A stretch of DNA of 15,176 bases from Oscillospiraceae bacterium (GTDB lineage: Bacteria > Bacillota > Clostridia > Oscillospirales > Oscillospiraceae): assembly GCA_902802215.1 (NCBI GenBank), contig CADCLH010000019.1, positions 1 through 15,176 on the forward strand. The letters run 5' to 3'. Shown in pieces: positions 1 through 7,806 of this stretch (positions are counted from its first letter, which is position 1; every line of letters begins with the position of its first letter). Under the pieces are notes generated by a model. That model saw nothing but the letters and a program-made list of their open reading frames with translations, made no database searches and was not told the origin of the DNA. Both the position numbers and the translations under genes were made by a program.

Positions 1-1
1 A

Positions 2-388
2 TCACTCATCCTTCTTTTGCTTGTCGATGAATGCGTCGACGCGGTCCATCACCTGCGGGACAAGGTCGATGATCCTGTCCACGGTGGTGCTGGCGGGAGG
101 CGTGACGTTGACCATGCGGACCACGCCGTCCTTGATGATCAAGAAGCCGATCGGCTCGATCTTCACGCCGGTGGCGTTGCCGCCGCCGTAGGGGCGGTTT
201 TCGCCGGCCTTCTTCTGGTTGAATTCCACGCCGCCGCCGCCGAAGCCGACGCTGATCTTGGAAATGGGGACGAGCATGATCCCGTCCGGGGTGTGGATGG
301 GGTCGCCGACAACGGTGTCGACCTTGAGAATGCTGCGCACATTCTCCATCGTATTCTGCATCAGTTCGCCGATCGGGTTCTTATCCAT
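2..388 (-). CDS. gerW: GerW family sporulation protein (YtfJ)
   Basis: This is a 128-residue, complete, soluble protein of the GerW/YtfJ family, which is made during sporulation and needed for proper spore germination in Bacillus. Visible family features are the N-terminal helix containing LMQNTMENVRSIL (residues 9-21), the VVGDPIHTPDG segment (26-36), a glycine-rich stretch with GFGGGG (48-53) and PYGGGNATGVKIEP (66-79), then the hydrophobic strand GFLIIKDG (81-88). No signal peptide or membrane segment is seen. The ATG at 386-388 follows a purine-rich ribosome site (AGGAAGGAAACTC). It overlaps the stop of the DUF2953 gene by 8 bases, so the two are probably translationally coupled. Linkage to a DUF2953 gene is also known from Bacillus (ytfI-ytfJ), which supports the call. 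The family function is established; its biochemical activity is not known to me. Confidence 0.93.
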   Translation of the reverse strand: MDKNPIGELMQNTMENVRSILKVDTVVGDPIHTPDGIMLVPISKISVGFGGGGVEFNQKKAGENRPYGGGNATGVKIEPIGFLIIKDGVVRMVNVTPPASTTVDRIIDLVPQVMDRVDAFIDKQKKDE

Positions 389-1202
389 GAGTTTCCTTCC
401 TTTCCTCAGCCTTTATCATTTTCTGATTATCAAGTTCTGGTTCCGCAACGCCGGCAGCTTCCCGACGTTGTCTCTTTTTCTCCTCACGCGCTTCCCGCCT
501 CAGCCGCAGCCTGTTCTTGATCAGGATGCCGAGCACGCCGAAGCCGACGGCAAGGCCCACATGGACAAACTGCGCGATGCGGAGCGTGGCGCTCAGCGCG
601 GCGTCGACCTTCATCTTGTCCCGTGCAAAGTCGATATCCGTCCACACGTCCACGTCCCCGGTGATCCGGAACTTCTGCGCGCATACCGGCGCGAGCGTGG
701 ACAGGGCCGCATTGACATAGTTGAAGGTCACGGCTGTCTGATAGGGGTCGTCGCCCGCGGCGATATAGTGCAGCATGAAGTGCCTGACCGTGATCTTGCC
801 GAATTTGCCGAGACCGTGAATCACCTTTTTGATCAGCTCAACGATCTCTTCGAGCGTGAAGTCGAGCTTGAAGCCGCCCTTCTTTTCTTCCTTCGGCTTG
901 TCCTCCTGCGGGGGCTTTTCTTCCGCCGGTTCCTTCGGCTTCTTCTCCTTCTTCTTTTTCTTCGGCTTGTTCGGGTCCTCCGGCTTTCTGGGCAGAAGCC
1001 GGATCGCAAAGCCGTTGACCCGCGCGGCGAGCGAGAACTCCCCGTCCACATAGGCGACGTCCGCGCCGACCGGAACAAAGAGCACAAGCAGGATCACCAG
1101 CAGAAGCAGACCGATGATGATCCAGGCGACCACGGGGAAAAACATGAAAAGCAGAACCATGGCCGCCAAAACGCCCAGGGCAATCCACTTGATCAAATTC
1201 AT
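381..1202 (-). CDS. DUF2953 membrane protein (YtfI-like)
   Basis: This is a 273-residue membrane protein of the DUF2953 family, whose molecular role is unknown. It begins with two hydrophobic segments (about residues 5-23 and 25-44). A short extracytoplasmic-type beta segment (about 46-70) follows, then a very charged Lys/Glu/Pro tract (about 71-108). The conserved DUF2953-type region (about 110-200) contains AAGDDPYQTAVTFNYVNAAL, and a third hydrophobic segment lies at about 209-227. The tail is basic. The start ATG overlaps the scpB stop as ATGA and is preceded by GGGGAGGG, so translation is probably coupled to scpB. The end overlaps gerW by 8 bases. Pairing with gerW suggests a sporulation-related role, but that is inferred from position only. 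The charged linker is low complexity and gives no functional clue. Confidence 0.85.
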   Translation of the reverse strand: MNLIKWIALGVLAAMVLLFMFFPVVAWIIIGLLLLVILLVLFVPVGADVAYVDGEFSLAARVNGFAIRLLPRKPEDPNKPKKKKKEKKPKEPAEEKPPQEDKPKEEKKGGFKLDFTLEEIVELIKKVIHGLGKFGKITVRHFMLHYIAAGDDPYQTAVTFNYVNAALSTLAPVCAQKFRITGDVDVWTDIDFARDKMKVDAALSATLRIAQFVHVGLAVGFGVLGILIKNRLRLRREAREEKKRQRREAAGVAEPELDNQKMIKAEERKETHG

Positions 1203-1816
1203 CCCTCCCCGCTGTCAGCTTCCGGGAGATCCCCGAAGCTCATCTGATCCTGCTGCTTTTCGGCAGACAGGCGGTCGATCGCCTGCTGGAGCTTTTCCTG
1301 TCCGTCCGGAGCGCTCATCTCCGGCAGCGGCGGGAGCTCGGACAGGCGGCTGATGCCCATGGTGCGGAGAAATACGTCCGTTGTCCGGAACACCGCCGGT
1401 CTTCCGGGGACCTCCAGCCTGCCGCACTCCTCGATCAGACCGCGCTCCGCCAGCATGGAGATGCTGTAGGAGCTGTCCACGCCGCGTACCTGTTCGACAT
1501 AGGCGCGCGTCACGGGCTGGAAATAGGCCACCACGGCCAGCGTCTCCAGCGCGGCCTGCGAGAGCATGGGCGGCTTTCTCTGCTCCATGCACTTCGTTAT
1601 GACCTCGGCATACTCCGGCGCGGAGCACATCTGCACCTTGTCGTCCAGACGCAGGATGCGCATGCCGCGCTCCTGCAGCTCATATTCAGCAATCAAAGTG
1701 TCCAGCTCCCGCTCGATCTCCGCCTCGTCCACGCCGAGGACCAGAGACAGCCGCGCGGTCGGCACACTGTCGCCCGATGCGAACAGGATCGCTTCAAGCG
1801 CCGATTTTACATCCAT
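1199..1816 (-). CDS. scpB: Segregation and condensation protein B
   Basis: ScpB is the winged-helix (kite) subunit that binds the kleisin ScpA and, with Smc, forms the bacterial condensin that organises and segregates newly replicated origins. The 205-residue protein has the expected two winged-helix domains (about residues 3-75 and 84-155). The family signature is clear: LSQAALETLAVVAYFQPVTR (85-104), VRGVDSSYSI (110-119), then GRLEVPGRPAVF (132-143). The C-terminal tail (about 160-205) is acidic and probably flexible. I place the start at the ATG at 1814-1816. A TTG six bases upstream (1820-1822), directly after the scpA stop, is an alternative. The end overlaps the next gene as ATGA. Partner scpA lies immediately upstream, as in most Firmicutes. 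Confidence 0.95.
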   Translation of the reverse strand: MDVKSALEAILFASGDSVPTARLSLVLGVDEAEIERELDTLIAEYELQERGMRILRLDDKVQMCSAPEYAEVITKCMEQRKPPMLSQAALETLAVVAYFQPVTRAYVEQVRGVDSSYSISMLAERGLIEECGRLEVPGRPAVFRTTDVFLRTMGISRLSELPPLPEMSAPDGQEKLQQAIDRLSAEKQQDQMSFGDLPEADSGEG

Positions 1817-1822
1817 CGTCAA

Positions 1823-2602
1823 TCACTCAATTATCTTATTCAGGATCTCGTCCACATCCCCGCCGACAAAGCGGAGGCGGTATTCTTCTCCCTCGCGCCC
1901 GATCTCGACGCTGCCGATGCTGCACAGCTCGAGCACCGAGAGGAAGGTCGCCACGACCTCGGACCGGGAGCGGCACTCCCGATAGAGCGAACGGAGCGTC
2001 ACGCTCCCCTGCCTCAGCGAAGCGAGGATGTGAGAGCTCTTGTCGCGCACGCTGTAAACGATGCGCCCGGGGACGCTCTGCTCGAAATCGGAGGCGGCCG
2101 GCTTCACGCCGCGCGCGCAGATGCGCGCCATCGCGCGGAGAAGCTCGACCGGCTCGTGCCGGTAGCTGTATTCCTTCTGCTCGCTCCGCAGCGGCTCGGG
2201 CGCTTTTGCGCAGTACAGCATCCCGCGCTCGGACGCGGCCTTCAGCTCCGGAAGGACCTGCTGAAGCGCCTCGAAGGTGCCGCGCGCCTTGAGCTGCTCC
2301 AGAGAGCTCATCAGCAGCTCGAGCTCGGAGACCTCCTCCTCACCGGCCAGAAGCGTGCGGGTCTTGATATACAGCAGATGGGCCGCCATCTGCACGAACT
2401 CGCTCGCGACCTCCAGATCCATGCTCTGCATCTCGTCCAGATAGGCGAGGTACTGATCGAGGATCTCGGAGATGCGGATGTCGCGGATCTCGATTTTGTT
2501 TTTGGACAGAAGCTGCAGGATCAGACTCAGCGGGCCTTCAAAATCCTGCATCTCGTTTTTATCCCGGACGATACCCTCCAGGTAAAAATTGGGGTTTTCC
2601 AT
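1823..2602 (-). CDS. scpA: Segregation and condensation protein A (kleisin)
   Basis: ScpA is the kleisin that bridges the heads of the Smc dimer and carries ScpB, forming the Smc-ScpAB condensin complex on the nucleoid. The 259-residue protein shows the kleisin N-terminal helix motif FEGPLSLILQLLSKNKIEIR (residues 21-40), followed by DIRISEILDQYLAYL (41-55). The helical stretch EVASEFVQMAAHLLYIKTR (64-82) comes next. The C-terminal winged helix that contacts the Smc cap contains RSRSEVVATFLSVLEL (211-226). Length is normal. The start could be the ATG at 2600-2602 or the adjoining TTG at 2603-2605. I prefer ATG. The upstream protease gene stops 4 bases before the TTG, and scpB follows directly, so the genes are in one operon. 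Confidence 0.95.
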   Translation of the reverse strand: MENPNFYLEGIVRDKNEMQDFEGPLSLILQLLSKNKIEIRDIRISEILDQYLAYLDEMQSMDLEVASEFVQMAAHLLYIKTRTLLAGEEEVSELELLMSSLEQLKARGTFEALQQVLPELKAASERGMLYCAKAPEPLRSEQKEYSYRHEPVELLRAMARICARGVKPAASDFEQSVPGRIVYSVRDKSSHILASLRQGSVTLRSLYRECRSRSEVVATFLSVLELCSIGSVEIGREGEEYRLRFVGGDVDEILNKIIE

Positions 2603-2608
2603 CAAAGC

Positions 2609-3316
2609 TCACTTGTAGAAGAAAGAATAGACCAGATCGCAGGCCCACTGGGAAATGGGAATCAGGGCGTCGAAAGCGCTCTGCACCGCCTGGGAGAGCG
2701 GCCTGCCGAGCAGGCCGGTCGCGACCAGGATCAAAAGCAGAATGCTGCCGTAGCGCTCATAGCGCATGAGCTTCCAGTAACCCTCGTCGCTCAGCGCGGA
2801 AAACAGGATCTTGGAGCCGTCCAGCGGAGGCAGCGGGATCAGGTTGAAGATCGCAAGCGCGAGGCTGATATAGGCCGTCAGCTGCATCATTTGCAGGATG
2901 TAGCGGCCCGCGGCGCCGGACGAAAGCGGGATAAACAGCGCGCCGTAGAGCAGCAGGAACACCAGCGTGATCACGGCGTTCGCCGCCGGACCCGCCAGCG
3001 AGGTCAGCGCCATGTCGCGCTTGGGGTGACGAAAGTTGTTGGGGTTGACCGGAACGGGCTTTGCCCAGCCGAAGTGAAAGATCACGATCATCAGCAGACC
3101 CATGGGGTCCAGATGCCGCAGCGGGTTGAGCGTCAGACGCCCCTGCCGCTTCGCCGTATCGTCGCCGAGCGCAAAGGCGCACAGGCCGTGGCTGAGCTCG
3201 TGGAGCGTGATGCAGATCAGCGACGGGATCACGGAGCGCAGGAGATTCAGCAGCTCGGTAAAATCGAATCCGTCCCGGATCGTCTGCAAAGCGTCGATGC
3301 CATTCACCCCCAACAT
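2609..3316 (-). CDS. Site-2 protease family intramembrane metalloprotease (M50)
   Basis: This is a polytopic membrane protein of the M50 site-2 protease family (YwhC-like branch), which cleaves substrates within the membrane using zinc. The 235-residue sequence has HELSH at residues 39-43, the HExxH zinc and catalytic motif. The third-ligand motif is NLIPLPPLDG (158-167), with Asp166 as the expected ligand. Hydrophobic segments are visible around 23-38, 73-81, 103-129, 144-161 and 191-204. No PDZ domain is present, as is usual for the short branch. The substrate is unknown. It heads the scpA-scpB-DUF2953-gerW run. No convincing ribosome site precedes the ATG at 3314-3316, and a candidate -10 box lies only 6 bases upstream. 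A later start (for example the TTG at codon 10) is therefore possible. Confidence 0.9.
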   Translation of the reverse strand: MLGVNGIDALQTIRDGFDFTELLNLLRSVIPSLICITLHELSHGLCAFALGDDTAKRQGRLTLNPLRHLDPMGLLMIVIFHFGWAKPVPVNPNNFRHPKRDMALTSLAGPAANAVITLVFLLLYGALFIPLSSGAAGRYILQMMQLTAYISLALAIFNLIPLPPLDGSKILFSALSDEGYWKLMRYERYGSILLLILVATGLLGRPLSQAVQSAFDALIPISQWACDLVYSFFYK

Positions 3317-3322
3317 GTTGTT

Positions 3323-3351
3323 ATTCTATCAAAGAATCATACGAAATACAA
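3323..3351 (-). promoter_or_regulatory. Candidate sigma-A promoter for the site-2 protease/scpAB/gerW operon
   Basis: On the minus strand, TTGTAT (3346-3351) and TAGAAT (3323-3328) are separated by 17 bases. The -10 matches consensus at 5 of 6 positions and the -35 is weak. The predicted transcription start falls about on the annotated ATG at 3316, which would make the message leaderless or move the true start downstream. An overlapping TATGAT (3336-3341) lacks a good -35. By-eye prediction only. Confidence 0.4.
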
Positions 3352-3379
3352 GTGGACAGGGAGCGTTTCGGGCAAATCT

Positions 3380-3967
3380 TCACAGCACGGTCTGGATCAG
3401 CGCGAGCAGGGCTTCCCTCCCCTGTCCCTTTTCCGCGGAAAAGGGGATCAGCGCCGTATCCTCCGCCAGGGAGAGCGTCTCGCGGATCAGCGCGAGATTG
3501 GGTTCGATCTCGCTTTTTTTCAGTTTGTCCAGCTTGTTGGCCACGACGGCGAAAGGGCGGCCGGATTGTTGAAAATAGGCGGCCATCGTGACGTCGTCGG
3601 CCGTGGGCTTGTGCCGCGCGTCGACGATCATCACGCCGAGCGAAAAGAGACCGGAGGCGAAAAACTGCTCCATCAGCTCCGCCCAGCGCTCGCGCTCCTT
3701 CTGCGAGACCTTCGCGTAGCCGTAGCCCGGCAGGTCGATCCAGTAGACGCGCTCGTCCACCAGAAAGTAGTTGACATGGACCGTCTTGCCGGGCTCCGAG
3801 CCGACCCGCGCAAAGTTTTTCCGGTTCAGCAGGCGGTTGATGACCGAGGACTTGCCGACATTGGATTTTCCCGCAAAGGCCACGGCCGGGAGACTGCTGC
3901 GGATAAACTGCGCGGGAGCGGCGGCGGACTTGACGAAGTCCACGCGGTTGACGTTCAGCGTTTTCAT
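3380..3967 (-). CDS. ysxC: Ribosome biogenesis GTPase YsxC (EngB/YihA family)
   Basis: This GTPase is required for late assembly of the 50S ribosomal subunit. The 195-residue protein is a single G domain of the TrmE-Era-EngA-YihA class. G1 is GKSNVGKSS (residues 33-41), G2 is a Thr at 62 in GKTVHVN, G3 is DLPGYGYAKV (78-87), G4 is NKLDK (144-148) and G5 is SAEKG (187-191). The YihA-specific basic N-terminus and VGSEPGKT (55-62) are present. The gene starts 6 bases after the lon stop with no strong ribosome site of its own, so it probably depends on translation of lon. The lon-ysxC order is widely conserved in Firmicutes. The downstream gap of 63 bases holds the candidate promoter for the next operon but no obvious terminator. 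Confidence 0.96.
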   Translation of the reverse strand: MKTLNVNRVDFVKSAAAPAQFIRSSLPAVAFAGKSNVGKSSVINRLLNRKNFARVGSEPGKTVHVNYFLVDERVYWIDLPGYGYAKVSQKERERWAELMEQFFASGLFSLGVMIVDARHKPTADDVTMAAYFQQSGRPFAVVANKLDKLKKSEIEPNLALIRETLSLAEDTALIPFSAEKGQGREALLALIQTVL

Positions 3968-3973
3968 GGCCGT

Positions 3974-6361
3974 TTACTGCCGCACGCCGATCAGCTCGCT
4001 GCCGCCGGCGGGCAGAGGCTGGCCGAGCGCGGGCATGTCCTTCGATCTGACCAGAACCAAATCAAGGATGTCGTCGACGTTCTCCGCCGTGACGAAGGAG
4101 AGCTGACGGCGGACCGCCTGGTCGATGGTCTCGAGATCCGCCTCGTTTTCGGCCGGAATGATGACGGTCTTGACCCCTGCGCGCAGCGCCGCCATGGTCT
4201 TCTCCCGCAGACCGCCGATGGCGAGCACGCGGCCGCGCAGCGTGACCTCGCCGGTCATGGCGACGTCGCGCCGGACCGGGCAGCCGGTCAGCGCGGAGAT
4301 GAGCGCGACCGTCATCGTGATGCCGGCGGACGGGCCGTCCTTCGGCACCGCGCCCTCCGGGAAATGGATGTGGATATCGCGGTCCTTGCTGAAATCCTGG
4401 TCGATCCCCAGCACGGAGGCCCGGCTGCGGATATAGGTGACGGCGGCTTTGGCCGACTCCTTCATCACGTCGCCGAGGTTGCCGGTCAGCTCCAGCTTGC
4501 CGCTCCCCTCCACGACGGCGACCTCCACGTCGAGGACCTCGCCGCCGACGCTGGTGTACGCCAGCCCGCGCACAAGGCCGATCTCGTCGCGCAGCCTCTG
4601 CTGCTCGGGCTTGAATTTCACCGGGCCGAGCAGCTCGGCGACCCCGCCCGCCTGGACGTTCAGGCTCTTGAAGCGGCCCTCGGCGATCCCGCTTGCCGCC
4701 TTGCGGCAGACGTGCGCGATCTCGCGCTCGAGCGTGCGCACGCCGGATTCGCGCGTGTAGCCGCTGATGATCTGCCGGATGGCGTCGTCCGTGAGTCGCA
4801 GCTGCGCGCCCTTGAGGCCGTGCTTCTTTTTCTGCTTCGGGATCAGGTGGCGTTTGGCGATCTCCAGCTTCTCCTCGTCGGTGTAGCTGGACAGCTCGAT
4901 CACCTCCATGCGGTCCAGCAGCGGACGCGGGATGGTGTCAGTGGTGTTCGCGGTGGTGATGAAGAACACGCCCGAGAGGTCGAAGGGCAGTTCGAGGAAA
5001 TGGTCGCGGAACGTGCCGTTCTGCTCCCCGTCCAGCGCCTCGAGCAGCGCGGCCGACGGGTCGCCCCGGTAGTCGGAGCCGAGCTTGTCGATCTCGTCGA
5101 GCACCATCAGCGGATTGCAGGAGCCCGCCTGAATGATGCCGTTGATGATGCGCCCGGGCATGGAACCGATGTAGGTCCTGCGGTGGCCGCGGATCTCGGC
5201 CTCGTCGTGCACGCCGCCCAGAGACAGCCGCACGAGCTTGCGGTTCGTTACCGCGGCAATGCTCTGCGCGATGCTGGTCTTGCCGGTGCCCGGAGGCCCG
5301 ACCAGACAGAGCAGACCGCCCTTGATCTCGGGAGAGAGCTGCCTGACGGCGAGGTATTCGAGGATGCGCTCCTTGACCTTTTCCAGGCCGAAGTGGTCGT
5401 CGTCGAGCTTTTTGCGCGCGCGGGCGATGTTGATGGTCTCTTTGGTTTTGACGCCCCACGGCAGCTCCAGACAGGTGTCCAGATAGTTGCGCACGACCGC
5501 CGCCTCGGCCGAGCCGAAGGGCTGCTTTGAGAGCCTGCCGAGCTCCTTCGTCAGCTTCTCACGGATCTCGTCGCTGACGGGCAGCGCCTCGATCTTCGCG
5601 CGATAGACCTCGATGTCGTCATCCTCGCCGAGCTCCGACTGGATGATCTTCATCTCCTCGCGCAGATAGTAGTCGCGCTGGCTGCGGTTCATGGCCTCCT
5701 GCGTGGCCTCGCTGAGCTCCTTTTCGATGCGCATCACCTCGAGCTCCCGTTTGAGCAGGTGATTGAGGAGCGTAAGGCGGCGGCTCGGGTAGCGTTCCTC
5801 GAGGATGGCCTGACGGTCCTCGACGCTGAAGTGCACGTTCTGGGCAATATAGCTGGACACATAGTCCGGCGTGGGATTGCCGAGCAGGCTCAAAAGCTGC
5901 TCGGAGATCATGTCGTTGTTGAGCCTGACATATTCCTCGAACTGGGACAGGCAGCCGCGCAGCAGCGCCTCCATGCGGTTGGCGCTCACGCGCTCGGCCT
6001 TGTCCTCGAGCGGATATGTAAAGGCCATATAGCCCTGCTGGTTGCACTGCATGCTCACAGCCTGCGCGCGGTAAAGCCCCTCCACCATGACGCGGCAGAG
6101 ATTGCCGCGCGGCTGGCGCAGCTGCTGCCGGACGCGGCAGACCGTGCCGACATGGTACAAGCCGTCCTCCTTGGGCATATCGACCGTCAGGTCCTTCTGC
6201 GCGGCGAGGAAGATCAGCTGATCGTTCTTCACCGCCATGTTGAGCGACGCGACGGAGGCGGGGCGTTCGACGTCAAAGGTCAGAAGCATGCCCGGAAACA
6301 CGTGCAGCCCCCGCAGAGCAAGCAGCGGGAGCCGTGTGTATTCGATATTCTCGTTTGCCAT
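3974..6361 (-). CDS. lon: ATP-dependent protease La (Lon)
   Basis: Lon is a cytosolic hexameric AAA+ serine protease that degrades misfolded and regulatory proteins. The 795-residue product has the N-terminal LAN domain (from LPLLALRGLHVFPGM, about residues 11-25, to about 190), a long helical region, the AAA+ module and the C-terminal protease domain. Walker A is GPPGTGKT (355-362) and Walker B is LMVLDEID (418-425). The Ser-Lys dyad is Ser678 in PKDGPSAG and Lys721 in GLREKTMAAL, one residue off the Escherichia coli positions 679 and 722. I chose the ATG at 6359-6361 because AAGGAG (6370-6375) sits 8 bases upstream and the family normally starts close to this point. An in-frame ATG at 6406 would add 15 atypical residues. 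No CtsR- or HrcA-type operator was seen in the 54-base gap after clpX. Confidence 0.97.
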   Translation of the reverse strand: MANENIEYTRLPLLALRGLHVFPGMLLTFDVERPASVASLNMAVKNDQLIFLAAQKDLTVDMPKEDGLYHVGTVCRVRQQLRQPRGNLCRVMVEGLYRAQAVSMQCNQQGYMAFTYPLEDKAERVSANRMEALLRGCLSQFEEYVRLNNDMISEQLLSLLGNPTPDYVSSYIAQNVHFSVEDRQAILEERYPSRRLTLLNHLLKRELEVMRIEKELSEATQEAMNRSQRDYYLREEMKIIQSELGEDDDIEVYRAKIEALPVSDEIREKLTKELGRLSKQPFGSAEAAVVRNYLDTCLELPWGVKTKETINIARARKKLDDDHFGLEKVKERILEYLAVRQLSPEIKGGLLCLVGPPGTGKTSIAQSIAAVTNRKLVRLSLGGVHDEAEIRGHRRTYIGSMPGRIINGIIQAGSCNPLMVLDEIDKLGSDYRGDPSAALLEALDGEQNGTFRDHFLELPFDLSGVFFITTANTTDTIPRPLLDRMEVIELSSYTDEEKLEIAKRHLIPKQKKKHGLKGAQLRLTDDAIRQIISGYTRESGVRTLEREIAHVCRKAASGIAEGRFKSLNVQAGGVAELLGPVKFKPEQQRLRDEIGLVRGLAYTSVGGEVLDVEVAVVEGSGKLELTGNLGDVMKESAKAAVTYIRSRASVLGIDQDFSKDRDIHIHFPEGAVPKDGPSAGITMTVALISALTGCPVRRDVAMTGEVTLRGRVLAIGGLREKTMAALRAGVKTVIIPAENEADLETIDQAVRRQLSFVTAENVDDILDLVLVRSKDMPALGQPLPAGGSELIGVRQ

Positions 6362-6415
6362 TGTGTGTTCTCCTTTCCAGGGTCCGTTTCTTCCTGCTTC
6401 ACACAAAAGCGGCGT

Positions 6416-7726
6416 TTACTGTTTTTCCGCCGGTCTCAGAGCGGGACGCTGCTTCGGCGCGTCAAGCGCCGCGGGAGCCTCCGCCGCGTGCACAACCGTC
6501 GGGCTGGTGCCCTCCTTGACGCACTGCGCGGTGACCAGGACCTTGGTCGCGGTCTTGTCGGAGGGGATCTGGAACATGATATCGGTCATGACGCCCTCAA
6601 TCACGCTGCGCAGGCCGCGCGCGCCGATCTTCATGGCGACGGCCTTGTCGGCGATGGCCTCAAGCGCCTCGGGCTCGTATTCGAGCTCGACGCCGTCGTA
6701 GGACATCAGCGCCTGATACTGGCGGGTTATGGCGTTTTTCGGCTCGGTCAGGATGCGCACGAGGTCGTCGCGGTTGAGGCTCTCCAGCGTCGCCACGACC
6801 GGAAGCCTGCCGATCAGCTCGGGGATGATGCCGAATTGCAGCAGATCGTGCTGCTGCACCTGGGCGAGGATCTGACCGACGTCGCGCTCGGCCTTGCCGG
6901 TGATCTCCGCGCCGAAGCCCATGGTCTTCTTGTCGGTGCGTTTTTCGATGATCTTGTCCAGACCGTCGAAGGCGCCGCCGCAGATAAAGAGGATGTTGGT
7001 GGTGTCGACCTGGATGAACTCCTGATGCGGGTGCTTGCGCCCGCCCTGCGGGGGCACGTTTGCGATCGTCCCCTCGAGCAGCTTGAGCATGGCCTGCTGC
7101 ACGCCCTCGCCGGAGACGTCGCGCGTGATGGAGGTGTTCTCGCTCTTGCGGGCGATCTTGTCGAGCTCGTCGATGTAGATGATGCCCTTCTGCGCGCGCT
7201 CCACGTCAAAGTCCGCCGCCTGCAAAAGCTTCAGGATGACGTTCTCCACATCCTCGCCCACATAGCCGGCCTCGGTGAGCGTGGTGGCGTCCGCGATGGC
7301 AAAGGGCACGTCGAGCATCTTCGCCATGGTCTGGGCGAAAAGCGTCTTGCCGCTGCCGGTGGGGCCGATCAGCAGGATGTTGCTCTTTTGCAGCTCCACG
7401 TCGTCCTTTGACGCGTGCAGGATGCGCTTGTAGTGGTTGTACACCGCGACCGACAGGACGATCTTGGCCTTCTCCTGTCCGATCACATACTCGTCGAGCC
7501 GCGCCTTGATCTGCTTCGGCTTGGGCAGCTTCTCGAACGCCAGCGGCAGCCCGTCGTAGCCGGTGATTTTCGGCTGGGCCTCCTCCTCGCCGACGATGCT
7601 CGCGCACATGCGCACGCAGTCGTCACAGATATAGCAGTTGTTGCCGGCGATCATGCGATCCACAAGCGACTGCGGTTTCCCGCAGAAGGAGCAGCGGATG
7701 CTCCGTCTGTCATCGTTTCTTGCCAT
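6416..7726 (-). CDS. clpX: ClpX, ATP-dependent unfoldase of ClpXP
   Basis: ClpX is the AAA+ hexamer that recognises, unfolds and feeds substrates to ClpP. The 436-residue protein has an N-terminal C4 zinc-binding domain (Cys12, Cys15, Cys34, Cys37). Walker A is GPTGSGKT (121-128), the pore loop is GYVG (154-157), Walker B is IIYIDELD (182-189), the RKH loop is at 230-232 and sensor 2 is GARGLR (368-373). The ClpP-docking IGF loop reads MGF (269-271), a conservative variant. The tail after about 400 is rich in Ala and Pro and poorly conserved. The ATG at 7724-7726 is chosen because AAGGAG (7732-7737) lies 5 bases upstream and MARND is a normal family start. An upstream in-frame ATG at 7801 would read through the clpP-clpX hairpin. 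Partner clpP lies directly upstream. Confidence 0.97.
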   Translation of the reverse strand: MARNDDRRSIRCSFCGKPQSLVDRMIAGNNCYICDDCVRMCASIVGEEEAQPKITGYDGLPLAFEKLPKPKQIKARLDEYVIGQEKAKIVLSVAVYNHYKRILHASKDDVELQKSNILLIGPTGSGKTLFAQTMAKMLDVPFAIADATTLTEAGYVGEDVENVILKLLQAADFDVERAQKGIIYIDELDKIARKSENTSITRDVSGEGVQQAMLKLLEGTIANVPPQGGRKHPHQEFIQVDTTNILFICGGAFDGLDKIIEKRTDKKTMGFGAEITGKAERDVGQILAQVQQHDLLQFGIIPELIGRLPVVATLESLNRDDLVRILTEPKNAITRQYQALMSYDGVELEYEPEALEAIADKAVAMKIGARGLRSVIEGVMTDIMFQIPSDKTATKVLVTAQCVKEGTSPTVVHAAEAPAALDAPKQRPALRPAEKQ

Positions 7727-7767
7727 ACTCTCTCCTTCAAGCAAAACTTGCCGTCCGATTGAAAAGG

Positions 7768-7795
7768 ATGGGGGAACCCGGATGTGTTCCCCCAT
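7768..7795 (-). terminator. Perfect 10-bp hairpin between clpP and clpX (attenuator or processing site)
   Basis: The arms ATGGGGGAAC (7768-7777) and GTTCCCCCAT (7786-7795) are perfectly complementary around an 8-base loop. On the minus-strand transcript the stem is followed by CCUUUUC, a short U run. The position, 11 bases past the clpP stop codon and 41 bases before the clpX start, suits a leaky terminator, an mRNA-stability element or an RNase processing site. The structure is seen directly; its role is inferred. The U tract is too short to be a strong terminator. Confidence 0.55.
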
Positions 7796-7806
7796 TCCCA
7801 AAGCTA

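Noticed and set aside
2030..5530. A 1166-codon open frame on the plus strand, antisense to scpA, the protease, ysxC and lon
   Set aside because: It lies wholly opposite genes with clear catalytic motifs. Its translation is low-complexity and rich in Arg, Asp, Ala and Gln, as expected from the reverse of GC-rich codons, and it shows no domain.
6361..6406. TTGTGTG / CACACAA inverted repeat around the lon ribosome site
   Set aside because: Only 7 pairs with a 32-base loop, in simple alternating sequence; the ribosome site stays in the loop, so a regulatory effect is not compelling.
5759..7411. A 550-codon plus-strand open frame antisense to lon and clpX
   Set aside because: Same artefact of high GC and few stop codons; the minus-strand genes are unambiguous.
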